Shown piece after piece: positions 1 to 8,281 of a stretch of DNA of 64,000 bases (its first letter is position 1; each line of letters starts with the position of its first letter). This DNA comes from Magnetovibrio blakemorei. GTDB lineage: Bacteria; Pseudomonadota; Alphaproteobacteria; Rhodospirillales; Magnetovibrionaceae. The DNA lies in assembly GCF_001746755.1 (NCBI RefSeq), contig NZ_MCGG01000017.1, positions 109,600-173,599 of the forward strand, given 5' to 3'. The notes below the pieces were generated by a model. It searched no databases, was not told where the DNA came from, and saw only the letters and a program-made list of their open reading frames with translations. The position numbers and the translations under genes are program-made.

Positions 1-469
1 CCACTTCGTCTTGACCGACCCCGACGGTTTCGATCAACACCACATCGAACCCCGCCGCGTCCAAGACGTCTACCGTATCCAAAGAGGCACGTGCCAATCC
101 GCCCAACGCGCCACGGGTCGCCATGGAGCGAATGAACACGCCGTCATCTTCGGCAAAACCTGTCATGCGCACCCGGTCGCCCAAAATCGCCCCGCCGGAA
201 AACGGGCTGCTGGGATCGATGGCGACGATGCCTACGGTTTTGCCCAACTTGCGAAATTCCCGCGTCAACGCCGCCACCATGGTCGATTTGCCGCTGCCGG
301 GCACCCCCGTCAGGCCCACCACATGGGCGCGGCCTGCATGGCGATGGATTTGCGCCATCAGATGTTCAGCCGCGTCGTTGCGGCCTTCGGCAATGGACAT
401 GGCACGCGCCACCGCACGGGTTTTTCCCGCCAAAACGTCGGCGACTAAGTTTTCGGTTTCATCGGCCAT
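1..469 (-). CDS. meaB: MeaB/ArgK-type GTPase (C-terminus cut by window edge)
   Basis: Reading leftwards from an ATG at 469, 156 residues are open and run off the left edge, so only the N-terminal half is visible. The P-loop GVPGSGKST lies near residues 57-65. It is followed by the VAIDPSSPFSGGAILGDRVR block and a Walker-B-like region (VVLIETVGVGQDEV) at the edge. These are hallmarks of the SIMIBI GTPases that load and protect B12-dependent methylmalonyl-CoA mutase. The start overlaps the stop of the upstream carbonic anhydrase gene by one base (TAATG), so the two are translationally coupled. A role with methylmalonyl-CoA mutase is known for the family; the mutase itself is not in this window. 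Confidence 0.9.
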   Translation of the reverse strand, partial: MADETENLVADVLAGKTRAVARAMSIAEGRNDAAEHLMAQIHRHAGRAHVVGLTGVPGSGKSTMVAALTREFRKLGKTVGIVAIDPSSPFSGGAILGDRVRMTGFAEDDGVFIRSMATRGALGGLARASLDTVDVLDAAGFDVVLIETVGVGQDEV

Positions 470-993
470 TAAAGTTCGCTTTCGGTTTTTTTGTACTCTT
501 TTGCCAACTGCACATAGTTGGGTTGGATATAGGCCATCATTTCGCGATCTTGGGCATTCACATCGCGCACATAACGTGCGGGCGATCCGGCCCACATTTG
601 TCCCGCAGGGATGTGCTTGCCTGGCGTCACCAACGCGCCCGCCGCGACCAGTGCACCCTGTTCAACCACGGCCCCATCCATGACACAAGCCTTCATCCCG
701 ATAAAGCTGTCGGCATGCAAAGTGCACGCATGGATCAGCGCCATATGGCCGATGGTGACACGATCACCAATAATGGTGCCAAAGGGTCGCGACACATGCA
801 CGATGGTACCGTCTTGAATGTTCACCCCAGCCCCGATGCGAATCCCGTTGACGTCACCGCGCACCACACAGCCGTACCAGATACCGCTATCGGGACCGAT
901 TTCAACGTCGCCGGTGATGACCGCCGTGGCCGCCACAAAGGTGCTGTCGTCAATCTTCGGCAAAATGCCGCGATAAGGTAAAATGGTCGCCAT
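469..993 (-). CDS. Gamma-class carbonic anhydrase-like hexapeptide protein
   Basis: This 174-residue protein has the length and imperfect hexapeptide repeats (left-handed beta helix) of small gamma-carbonic anhydrases (YrdA/CaiE/PaaY group). His66, His83 and His88, in VHVSRP, IGHMA and LIHAC contexts, match the three zinc-binding histidines of the family, so the metal site looks intact. An AAGGA sequence sits nine bases before the ATG. It heads a coupled pair with meaB. Hydration of CO2 is the family activity; related proteins include acyltransferases and non-enzymatic complex I subunits, so the exact substrate is inferred. Confidence 0.85.
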   Translation of the reverse strand: MATILPYRGILPKIDDSTFVAATAVITGDVEIGPDSGIWYGCVVRGDVNGIRIGAGVNIQDGTIVHVSRPFGTIIGDRVTIGHMALIHACTLHADSFIGMKACVMDGAVVEQGALVAAGALVTPGKHIPAGQMWAGSPARYVRDVNAQDREMMAYIQPNYVQLAKEYKKTESEL

Positions 994-1006
994 CCGAAAA
1001 ATCCTT

Positions 1007-1714
1007 TTATGTCTGCAGCCACGCGCGCAAAGCTGCCGTCACGGCCTCGGGCTGTTCGATGGGGCTCAAATGGCCACAGTCGGGGATCACCACCAACTTG
1101 GCGTTAGCGCCGATACCGTCCACCATTTCTTGATGCACTTCCACGGGGGTCAGGGCGTCTTGTTCACCACACAGCACCAACGTAGGGCAGTTGATTTTGG
1201 CCAGATCCGCGCGGCCATCCACGCGGTTCATAATCGCCGTCTGCTGGTCCACAAAAACGTCGGAGCCAAGCCGCGCCGCCATCTGGCCAAACACATTGGC
1301 GATGGCCGGCACGTTCATATGATCGGGATGGATCAAGTTGGGCAGCATCTCCGCCACAATGCCGTCGAGCTTTCCCGTCTCTGCAATCTTGATCAAGCGT
1401 TTGCGGTTTTCCGATTGTTCCGGCAAATCGGCACGCGCATTGGTGTCGATAAAGCCCAAATGGGTCACCCGACTTGGCGCTTGGCGCATAATTTCTTGGG
1501 CCACATAGCCGCCCATGCTGAGCCCGGCCAAGGCAAACTCATCCGGCGCTTCATCCAGCACCTGCTCGGCTAACGCCTCCATGGAATCGGCATCAGATAT
1601 ATCGGCGACGATCACATCGACGACATTGGACAACGCCACCACCTGATGCGCCCACAAAGCGGCATCGCACATGAGGCCGGGAATCAAAATAAGGGTCGGT
1701 CTGGATTTCATCAC
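1007..1714 (-). CDS. Alpha/beta-fold hydrolase
   Basis: A 235-residue single-domain hydrolase. The nucleophile elbow GLSMGGY places Ser66 as the catalytic serine. An Asp in the LCGEQDALTP segment and a His in PDCGHLSP complete the expected triad. LIPGLMCDAALW near the N-terminus is the oxyanion-hole HG-type strand. There is no signal peptide, so it is cytoplasmic. Its start overlaps the stop of the isochorismatase-like gene by four bases (ATGA), indicating co-translation. The substrate cannot be read from sequence. Confidence 0.85.
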   Translation of the reverse strand: MMKSRPTLILIPGLMCDAALWAHQVVALSNVVDVIVADISDADSMEALAEQVLDEAPDEFALAGLSMGGYVAQEIMRQAPSRVTHLGFIDTNARADLPEQSENRKRLIKIAETGKLDGIVAEMLPNLIHPDHMNVPAIANVFGQMAARLGSDVFVDQQTAIMNRVDGRADLAKINCPTLVLCGEQDALTPVEVHQEMVDGIGANAKLVVIPDCGHLSPIEQPEAVTAALRAWLQT

Positions 1715-2253
1715 TTTATCATCCGGCTGATGTCTTTAAACGCGGGGGCATTCGAATGCCTGAGCCATTCGAACAGAACCATTTCCACCGTCACCACTTG
1801 CCCGCCCGCATGGCGAATGCGCTCAATCCCGGCTGAATGGTTTTCAACGGTGCGCGAAGCGGTGGCGTCTGCGACGACAAACACGTGGATGCCGTGGGCC
1901 AATAAATCAAGCGACGTTTGCAAAACGCATATGTGCGCCTCAATCCCGCAAATAACGGCCTGGCGTTTGCCCAAGTCGAGAAAGCGCGTTTTGAAAGCCT
2001 CATCCGCCAGACATGAAAAGCTGTTCTTTTCCAGCGGGCTGCCGGACGGCATGAAATCTTGCAGGTCGTCGACCGTCGGGCCGACACCTTTTGAATATTG
2101 TTCCGTCACCAATGCCGGGACGCCCATCATGTCCGCGCCCAGCAAGAGCTTCGCCGCGCCTTGAGGGGCACGCAAGGGATCGAACATCACAGGATTGAGT
2201 TTGGTCTGAATATCGACAACCAAAAGGCTGGAGGTGTTTGCATCAATGAGCAC
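1711..2253 (-). CDS. Isochorismatase-family cysteine hydrolase
   Basis: A 180-residue protein with the Asp14-Lys76-Cys109 triad of the isochorismatase/YcaC superfamily (LLVVD, EKNSF, GIEAHIC). GIEAHICV carries the cis-peptide and the nucleophilic cysteine. Members hydrolyse amides or ethers; which one acts here is unknown. It is the first gene of a two-gene unit with the downstream hydrolase (four-base overlap). The 290 bases between it and the divergent helicase gene hold both promoters and one small hairpin (CCGACA/TGTCGG at 2298-2318), with no recognisable operator. Confidence 0.82.
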   Translation of the reverse strand: MLIDANTSSLLVVDIQTKLNPVMFDPLRAPQGAAKLLLGADMMGVPALVTEQYSKGVGPTVDDLQDFMPSGSPLEKNSFSCLADEAFKTRFLDLGKRQAVICGIEAHICVLQTSLDLLAHGIHVFVVADATASRTVENHSAGIERIRHAGGQVVTVEMVLFEWLRHSNAPAFKDISRMIK

Positions 2254-2543
2254 GTTTATCGGTTCCCTTGAGTCTAGGGTCAGGCCCTAATCGCGAACCG
2301 ACACGTTAGCGCTGTCGGCGAGTTGGCGCAATCGTGCGTGTGCAGCGCAGCATGGATTGAGCCGTAAAGCCGCCTTCAAATCCCGCTATCCCTTGGTTTT
2401 CCCCATGGTTTGCGTTGACATTCAGCTAAGAACGTGTTGTTTATCGCGCCTCCAAAGGGGCGGATTGTCATGCCCACTTGTCGTAGAACCTGTTTCATTG
2501 GGGCCGACGCCCTGATTTTTTTGAGAAAGCACCCCTAAACCCC

Positions 2544-4382
2544 ATGAGTTTTGCCGATACCGGACTGAGCGAAGACGTACTGCGTGCCGTAACCGATTCT
2601 GGATATGACACGCCCACCCCCATCCAGGCGAAAGCCATACCGCTGATCCTGATGGGTCGCGATATCTTGGGCTGTGCCCAAACTGGGACCGGCAAGACCG
2701 CGTCGTTTACGCTGCCGATGATCGACATCTTGGCCCATGGCCGCGCCAAAATGCGCATGCCACGCTCGCTGATTTTAGAGCCGACTCGCGAACTGGCCAC
2801 CCAGGTTGCCGAAAACTTCGATAAGTACGGCAAGTATCTCAAGCTCAACAAAGCGCTTTTGATCGGCGGTACCGACATGAAGGCCCAGACCAAAGTGCTC
2901 GACGGCGGCGCTGATGTGCTGATCGCCACACCGGGACGCTTGCTCGATATGTTCGAGCGCGGTCACCTGTTGATGCGCGACGTGAAAATCTTGGTCATCG
3001 ATGAAGCCGACCGCATGTTGGACATGGGTTTCATCCCCGACATCGAAAAAATCGTCTCCATGCTGCCGCCCATCCGTCAGACCTTGTTTTTCTCCGCCAC
3101 CATGGCACCGGAAATCAAAAAGCTGGCCGACAAATTCCTGCTCAATCCAAAAGAAATTTCCGTCTCCGCCCCGGCATCCACCGCCGAAACGGTGACACAG
3201 GGCTTGGCTGTTATTCAACCCGGCGCGCAGAACAAAGGCTTGGACGGAAAGAAAAAGCTCAAACGTGAAGTCTTGCGCGAATTGATTGACCATGAATCTG
3301 TGAGCGACGCGATCGTCTTTTGCAACCGCAAGATTGATGTGGCCGCCGTTTACAAATCCTTGTCCAAACGCGGTTACAGCGTCGGCCAATTGCATGGCGA
3401 TATGAGCCAGCCAGCCCGCACCGAAACGCTGGCCGGTTTCAAGAACAAAGACTTTAGCATTTTGGTTTGCTCTGACGTCGCCGCACGCGGCTTGGATGTG
3501 CCGAACTTGAGCCACGTCTTTAACTTCGACGTGCCCAACAATGCCGAAGATTACGTTCACCGCATTGGCCGCACCGGACGCGCCGGCAAAGAAGGCCATG
3601 CCTACACCATCGCTTTGCCTGAAGACGGCAAGTACGTCGCCGCCATCGAAAAACTGATCGGCAAGGCTATTCCGCGCCTGGAAACGAAAGACTTCGTAAC
3701 CGGCGAGTTGAGCGACGATGACGGACGCAGTGGCGGCCGCGGTGGTCGCGGTGGTGCTGAACGCAGCGGTGGCCGCAGCAATGAACGGGGTGGCCGTGGC
3801 GAACGGGGTGGACGCAACCGCCAGTCCGCCGCCAAACCCAGCGAACCCGCTCCTGCAGTCGACACCCCTGATCCTGTACAAAACAACGCTGTTGAAGCAA
3901 CACCCGTTGAAGCTCCAGCAGCTCCTGTCATCGAAACGGCTCCCGCCGTCGAGGTGGCTCCCGCCCCACAAAAGACCGAAGCCCCGGCACGCTCAGAACA
4001 GCCTGCCCGCTCCGAACGCTCCGAACGCCCCGCTCGCCAAGACCGCAATGGGGGTAGCCGTGACCGGGGCAGTCGTGACAAAAGCGCGCGCAATGACCGG
4101 AGTGGACGTCAACGCGGTGGTGAACTGCCCGATATTCACAATGAAATCTGTGACGGCCACATGCCCGCTTTCTTGTTGCGCGACCCTCTCGTAGCCCCAG
4201 AAAAGGCTCCTGAAAAGGCCCCCGCAAAAGCCAAGACGGCCCCTTCGAAAACGACGGACAAAGACAAGCCGACAGACGCCAAAAAGGCCGCACCCAAACG
4301 GCGGGCTCCACGCAGAAAACCTGCCGTCAAAGCAGAAGATGCGCCTGTAAAAGCCCCATCGGAAGCCACAACGGAAGACTAG
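2544..4382 (+). CDS. DEAD-box RNA helicase, RhlE-like, with long basic disordered tail
   Basis: A 612-residue helicase. The core (about residues 1-385) has the Q motif (PTPIQ), Walker A AQTGTGKT (45-52), PTREL, DEAD (153-156), SAT and HRIGRTGRAGK. These place it in the RhlE/SrmB group, which unwinds RNA in ribosome assembly, mRNA decay or cold adaptation. The last 225 residues are low-complexity: two RG-rich patches, a Pro/Ala/Glu spacer and a Lys/Ala/Pro tail. Embedded in the tail is a hydrophobic island, GHMPAFLLRDP, discussed in the findings. It is monocistronic; a hairpin lies 170 bases downstream. Confidence 0.93.
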   Translation: MSFADTGLSEDVLRAVTDSGYDTPTPIQAKAIPLILMGRDILGCAQTGTGKTASFTLPMIDILAHGRAKMRMPRSLILEPTRELATQVAENFDKYGKYLKLNKALLIGGTDMKAQTKVLDGGADVLIATPGRLLDMFERGHLLMRDVKILVIDEADRMLDMGFIPDIEKIVSMLPPIRQTLFFSATMAPEIKKLADKFLLNPKEISVSAPASTAETVTQGLAVIQPGAQNKGLDGKKKLKREVLRELIDHESVSDAIVFCNRKIDVAAVYKSLSKRGYSVGQLHGDMSQPARTETLAGFKNKDFSILVCSDVAARGLDVPNLSHVFNFDVPNNAEDYVHRIGRTGRAGKEGHAYTIALPEDGKYVAAIEKLIGKAIPRLETKDFVTGELSDDDGRSGGRGGRGGAERSGGRSNERGGRGERGGRNRQSAAKPSEPAPAVDTPDPVQNNAVEATPVEAPAAPVIETAPAVEVAPAPQKTEAPARSEQPARSERSERPARQDRNGGSRDRGSRDKSARNDRSGRQRGGELPDIHNEICDGHMPAFLLRDPLVAPEKAPEKAPAKAKTAPSKTTDKDKPTDAKKAAPKRRAPRRKPAVKAEDAPVKAPSEATTED

Positions 4383-4552
4383 GGTCGTGAAAGAGACTTC
4401 CGCTTATCTGTGGAAATTGACCATTGTCTTGCGCGACCTTGAAGGGCCGGAAACGCCCCTCAGCAGGATGTAATGGCGCGTCCTCGCAAGATAGCCGAGC
4501 GGATTATCCCGTGCCCCAAACTAAGGTCGCGTGTCGAAACGATTTTAGTATC

Positions 4553-4578
4553 CTAAAGCGTAATAGAATACGCTTTAG
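4553..4578. terminator. Perfect 10-bp hairpin between convergent genes
   Basis: CTAAAGCGTA and TACGCTTTAG pair perfectly around a six-base loop. A short CCTTTT follows on the plus strand, and an A-rich tract precedes it (TACTAAAA read on the minus strand). It lies between the helicase gene and the oppositely oriented flagellin gene, ten bases beyond the flagellin stop. It probably ends transcription from both sides, more clearly from the flagellin. Confidence 0.65.
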
Positions 4579-4588
4579 CCTTTTGCGA

Positions 4589-6778
4589 CTATCGAAACAG
4601 GCTGAGCACATTACTGATGGCTTGTCCGACAAAACTCAGAGCCTGAATGCCGAGCGAGCTGCGGGTCTGCAGGGCCAGCAAGTTGGCACCTTCCTCATTG
4701 ATGTCTGCGAGGACAAGCTTGTCTGCGCCTTCGGTAAGGTCGTTGGTGTATTGCTGAGTAAAATCGCTGCGCACTTGTAAGAGCGAGATTTGACTGCCCA
4801 GTCGGAACGATAGTCCGCGCACTGTGTCTAGCGCACTGTTGAGGTCTGAAATTGCTTGATCCCGTCCTGCTGAGGTGTCGAAATCCTGATAGTACCAGGA
4901 ATGCGCAACGCCTAGGCCTTGCTTAGTAATCGTCAAGGTTTGGCGCACACCGCCTATGTCTGCTGTGACCTGGTTGTTGCTGTAGTCGGTGGAAACCACT
5001 GAGGTCCCATCGACGGAACCACCCGTGAGCCCCAGACTATACCGGCGTGCAAAAATGCCCTGACCCGCACCGTCAGCACCACCACCGTCCGTCCACGACA
5101 CGACAAAATCGCCGTTGCTCAATGTCGCTATTTCGGCGGTGTCCTGGTTGCCGGCTGTGATTGTGTTGATTTGAAATTCGCTGCTGATGGATGTTCCCAC
5201 GGAATCGTAACGCCGCCCAACAATGGCACCGGATGCCCCGTCGGCATTGTAGTCGACCCACGCGACCAAAAACCCACCATCGCTCATTTGGCTAACTTCT
5301 GGGCCGGCTTGGATGCCCGTATTTGTATTCACCTGAAACTCTGAACCGAGCTTAGAGCCGTCTGAATTATAGACTTGAGCATAAATGTCTTGCGTATTTT
5401 CTTCATGCCATGTCACGACAAAGCCACCGCCTGCGAGTCCTGTAACGCCAGAGGTTTGTTGGTTATTGGCCGTGGTGGTATTGACCTGAAACTCCGAGCC
5501 CAGTGCAGTTCCACTGGAATCATAGCGCTGTGCAAAAACACCGCTGCCGCTTCCATCGGCTGCGTTTTCATCGGTCCAGGTTACAATAAAATTGCCATTG
5601 GTTAACGTCGCGATGCGGGGGTTATTTTGGTTTCCAGATGTGGTGCTGTTGACCAAAAACTCACTGCTCACAGCGTTGCTGTCGGCATCAAATCGTCGCG
5701 CGTAAATGCCATAGCCACCACCGTCATCGTTGTTTTGGTTGACCCATGTCACGGCGAACCCGCCATCATCAAGCGCCGTAATTTCCGGCAAAACCTGATC
5801 GCCGGTGGTATACGTCGCGTTGACCTGAAACTCACCACCAACCGCAGAACCGCTGGAATCGAAACGTTGGGCGAAGATACCGATACCGTTTCCATCGGTT
5901 GCGTTTTCATCTTGCCACGTGACGACATAGCCACCGTTGCTTAAGCCGGTTACTGCGGGGTTGCGTTGGTTGCCCGCCGTCGTGCTGTTGATGACAAATT
6001 CATTGCCAATGGTATTGCCGCTGGCGTCATATTGTTGGCCGATAATCCCGGAAGAAGCGCCATCTAGCGCGTTGGCGTCATTCCACACAACGACATAGCC
6101 TCCCCCGTCCAAGGCAGCTATCCGATTTGCAGCCTGATCGCCAGCCGTTGTCGTGTTGACTTGAACATCAGCACTGTCAATGGCCTCTTGCGTGCTGATC
6201 GAGTTGGAAACACTGAAGGATGTCCCAGCGTCATTGGGGATCAGCTTGGCATCCCCACCGGTGCTGAGATAATAGCTCGACCCCGCGTACTGGCCGTTGA
6301 TGTCGACCTTGCTGTCGCTTTTTTCGCTGAATTCTACGGTGTGGGTTGCGGTGGTGACGGCCTCGCCCGCAGAGGAAAGATTGGCCAGCAAATTGGTGCC
6401 CTGGTAATACGAGTCTCCCACCAGATTATTTAACTGGTTGAGCATCTCGTCAAATTGATTGGGATCGATGCTGCTGGGCACGGCGGAGGCCTGAACCAAC
6501 CCTTTCATCTGCCCCAACATGCTGGTGACGCCGCTGAGGGCATTTTGCGCCGCCAGGACAAGGCTGACGCCCTGATCCATGCCGTCCTTGCGTTCCAGAA
6601 GGTCCTTGGTCCGATCAGATAAACTTTTGGCTTGAAAAAAGGATTCCGCCCCATCAATGGCACTGCTGACTTTAAGCCCAGTCGCCAGACGCTGCTGCGT
6701 GCGATCCTTCAACTTTGTTGTCTCTTTAAGAGACAGTAGAGCTTTGCGTTCTGCAGTTCCAAGACTGATGCCTGTCAC
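4589..6778 (-). CDS. Flagellin with an inserted seven-repeat domain
   Basis: This 729-residue protein begins and ends as a flagellin. The N-terminal helices (TGISLGTAERKALLSL, then QRLATGLKV, SLSDRT and a GMDQGV turn) and the C-terminal helices (LNSALDTVRGLSFRLGSQ, NLLALQTRSSLGIQAL) form the D0/D1 core that polymerises into the filament. Between residues 205 and 581 sit seven repeats of about 51-57 residues in place of a normal variable domain. Typical bacterial flagellins are 270-500 residues. I start at GTG 6778, because AAGGAGG lies eight bases upstream and flagellins begin MTGISL; an ATG eight codons earlier overlaps that ribosome-binding site. It would be exported through the flagellar type III system. 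No other flagellar gene is in the window, so it may be an auxiliary flagellin. Confidence 0.9.
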   Translation of the reverse strand: MTGISLGTAERKALLSLKETTKLKDRTQQRLATGLKVSSAIDGAESFFQAKSLSDRTKDLLERKDGMDQGVSLVLAAQNALSGVTSMLGQMKGLVQASAVPSSIDPNQFDEMLNQLNNLVGDSYYQGTNLLANLSSAGEAVTTATHTVEFSEKSDSKVDINGQYAGSSYYLSTGGDAKLIPNDAGTSFSVSNSISTQEAIDSADVQVNTTTAGDQAANRIAALDGGGYVVVWNDANALDGASSGIIGQQYDASGNTIGNEFVINSTTAGNQRNPAVTGLSNGGYVVTWQDENATDGNGIGIFAQRFDSSGSAVGGEFQVNATYTTGDQVLPEITALDDGGFAVTWVNQNNDDGGGYGIYARRFDADSNAVSSEFLVNSTTSGNQNNPRIATLTNGNFIVTWTDENAADGSGSGVFAQRYDSSGTALGSEFQVNTTTANNQQTSGVTGLAGGGFVVTWHEENTQDIYAQVYNSDGSKLGSEFQVNTNTGIQAGPEVSQMSDGGFLVAWVDYNADGASGAIVGRRYDSVGTSISSEFQINTITAGNQDTAEIATLSNGDFVVSWTDGGGADGAGQGIFARRYSLGLTGGSVDGTSVVSTDYSNNQVTADIGGVRQTLTITKQGLGVAHSWYYQDFDTSAGRDQAISDLNSALDTVRGLSFRLGSQISLLQVRSDFTQQYTNDLTEGADKLVLADINEEGANLLALQTRSSLGIQALSFVGQAISNVLSLFR
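5036..6166 (-). repeat. Seven tandem coding repeats in the flagellin
   Basis: Seven units of 51-57 codons, boundaries at flagellin residues about 205, 262, 318, 375, 431, 482 and 536. The shared pattern is (Q/V)(V/I)N-TTAGNQ, then P-(V/I)T-L, DGGFVVTW-D-N, DG-G-GIFAQRYDSSG and G(S/N)EF. Unit five is shortened in the DG-rich turn. Units differ at many positions, so this is an old array, not a recent slippage product. The alternation of short hydrophobic strands with Gly/Asp turns suggests an all-beta fold, possibly one propeller blade per unit (inference). Confidence 0.9.
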
Positions 6779-6930
6779 AGGAACATCCTCCTTTAAAGGC
6801 ATTTGCGGGCTTCTGCCCTGCGTATAATGTCATACTTATTGGAGAGGTTAAAACATGACCTTACAAAAAACAAGGCCAATGATTCACATGCGGTTGATTT
6901 ATAAGGACTTAAGCTTAACCTTTGATCCGC

Positions 6931-7860
6931 TTAGGACGTCAGTTCCCCACGCCACGCCTTCACCACGTTGCGACCGCCCCTTTTGACGTCGTACAGCACT
7001 TGGTCGGCGCGTTCGATGGTTTTGGTGATGTGCTCGACCGTGTCAATTTCGGCAACGCCGAAAGACGCGGTTACACTCAGGTTTTCCCCCGCCGGACCAT
7101 AGGGCATCTGTGTCTTTTCGATTTTGTCGCGCAAACGATCCAGGACCGAAACGGCGGTGTCCAGTTCGGTGTTGGGCAGGCACAGCAAAAACTCTTCCCC
7201 ACCATATCGATAAACCATGTCGTAAGGTCGCAATTGGGCCGAGAACATGCCTGAGACGTGACGCAACACCATGTCGCCCACCACGTGACCATAGATATCG
7301 TTGATCTTTTTAAAATGATCCAAGTCCACCATCGCCAGAGAACACGGCAAATGAGACCGCCGCGCGCGTTCGCGCTCGTTGTCCAAATCCACCATCATAT
7401 CGTGACGATTGCGCATGCCCGTGAGCGGGTCCATCTTGGTCAAGCCGCGCCAAGAATCATTTTGCAGTTGTTGCACCAAGCCGTTTATGTCCAGCAACGT
7501 GTTCATAAATTGGGTGTAATCATCAACCGGATGAGGTTCGCCATCGGCACGGACAGCCAAAAACCCGCGCACCTGAGCGACCATATCGTTAAGGCTTTCG
7601 CCCAAGGCTTGAAAACTGGGATTGTTGCGAAACGCCAAAGACGCATCGCTCTGATACCAGGCCCCCAACGGCACGTCAGACAGCGCCGCCACGGAAAAAG
7701 CCGAGATGTCGTGTTTCACCACAACCTGTTCCTGCCAGGTCTTAAACCATTCGGTTTGCTTTGAAATCGCCCGCTCTATTGCGCTGATGCCGTTGAGCAC
7801 CGTTTCCGGCAAGACCATGACCGGACGGTCATCTTTCGCCGTGTTTTGCTTGTGTACCAT
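6931..7860 (-). CDS. Diguanylate cyclase (GGDEF) with CZB-like sensor region
   Basis: A soluble 309-residue protein. The C-terminal GGDEF domain (about 145-309) has DPLTGMRNR, the metal-binding DLDHFKKIND and the active-site YGGEEF, so it should make cyclic-di-GMP. The N-terminal 140 residues carry a KHD helix and PLGAWYQ, reminiscent of the CZB zinc-binding domain of DgcZ, but the usual Cys before LG-W and the paired downstream His are missing. No RxxD inhibitory site is evident before GGEEF. The start at 7860 is chosen for GAGG eight bases upstream. It sits next to the flagellin gene, fitting a role in motility control (inference). Confidence 0.88.
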   Translation of the reverse strand: MVHKQNTAKDDRPVMVLPETVLNGISAIERAISKQTEWFKTWQEQVVVKHDISAFSVAALSDVPLGAWYQSDASLAFRNNPSFQALGESLNDMVAQVRGFLAVRADGEPHPVDDYTQFMNTLLDINGLVQQLQNDSWRGLTKMDPLTGMRNRHDMMVDLDNERERARRSHLPCSLAMVDLDHFKKINDIYGHVVGDMVLRHVSGMFSAQLRPYDMVYRYGGEEFLLCLPNTELDTAVSVLDRLRDKIEKTQMPYGPAGENLSVTASFGVAEIDTVEHITKTIERADQVLYDVKRGGRNVVKAWRGELTS

Positions 7861-8281
7861 TTTGAGGTTCCTCAGAACATCCCGGCGCATTGGGCGCGCC
7901 AAGTTCCTTTGTGGGTAGCAAAATTTAGAGAGATTCTCAATCGTCCATATGGCTCATGGTTGCCTAACGCCTCGCCGACCAATGATAAATCCACAAAGCG
8001 CCCTCAATCACATGTTCAATATAATTTACACCAATCCCCCCTAAAACTTGCAGATAAGGCCGTAAACCGCCAGAGGGGAAACACCCCCGTTTTAAATCAA
8101 GAACAGGCCTAAAATTATTTTTTAAAAGCTGAAATTACCTATTGCATTCAACCAACAAGGCGACTAATTCAGCAGACATAGACGCACACGCACGTGCCGC
8201 TGGCCCTTAGTGGTTTATGCAACGACGACCGCGTCCTTTTTGGCAACGCCGGCTGGTGCCGGATCTAAAAGGGGTGTACCG
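7861..8281 (+). promoter_or_regulatory. Long leader of the ornithine decarboxylase gene; possible speF-type element
   Basis: About 420 bases without a convincing gene separate the divergent cyclase and decarboxylase genes. The 130 bases before the decarboxylase start (about 8150-8281) are GC-rich and structured. They hold CGACTAATTCAGCAG, a TTATGCAACGACGACCGCG stretch at 8214-8232, and inverted segments GCCGGCTGGTGCCGG at 8249-8263. They resemble, from memory, the alphaproteobacterial speF leader motif that precedes ornithine decarboxylase genes. An ATG at 8217 opens an Arg-rich frame (MQRRPRPFWQRR) out of phase with the main gene; it runs far into it, so it is only a weak leader-peptide candidate. 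A covariance-model search would settle this. Confidence 0.42.

Noticed and set aside
2775..3971. A 398-codon open frame opposite the helicase gene
   Set aside because: It mirrors helicase codons; composition is Ala/Val/Phe/Gly/Gln-rich noise, and the plus-strand helicase motifs are complete.
5036..6166. Flagellin repeats as a possible CRISPR-like array
   Set aside because: The repeats are coding, about 150-170 bp long, diverged and contiguous with no spacers; they are protein repeats.
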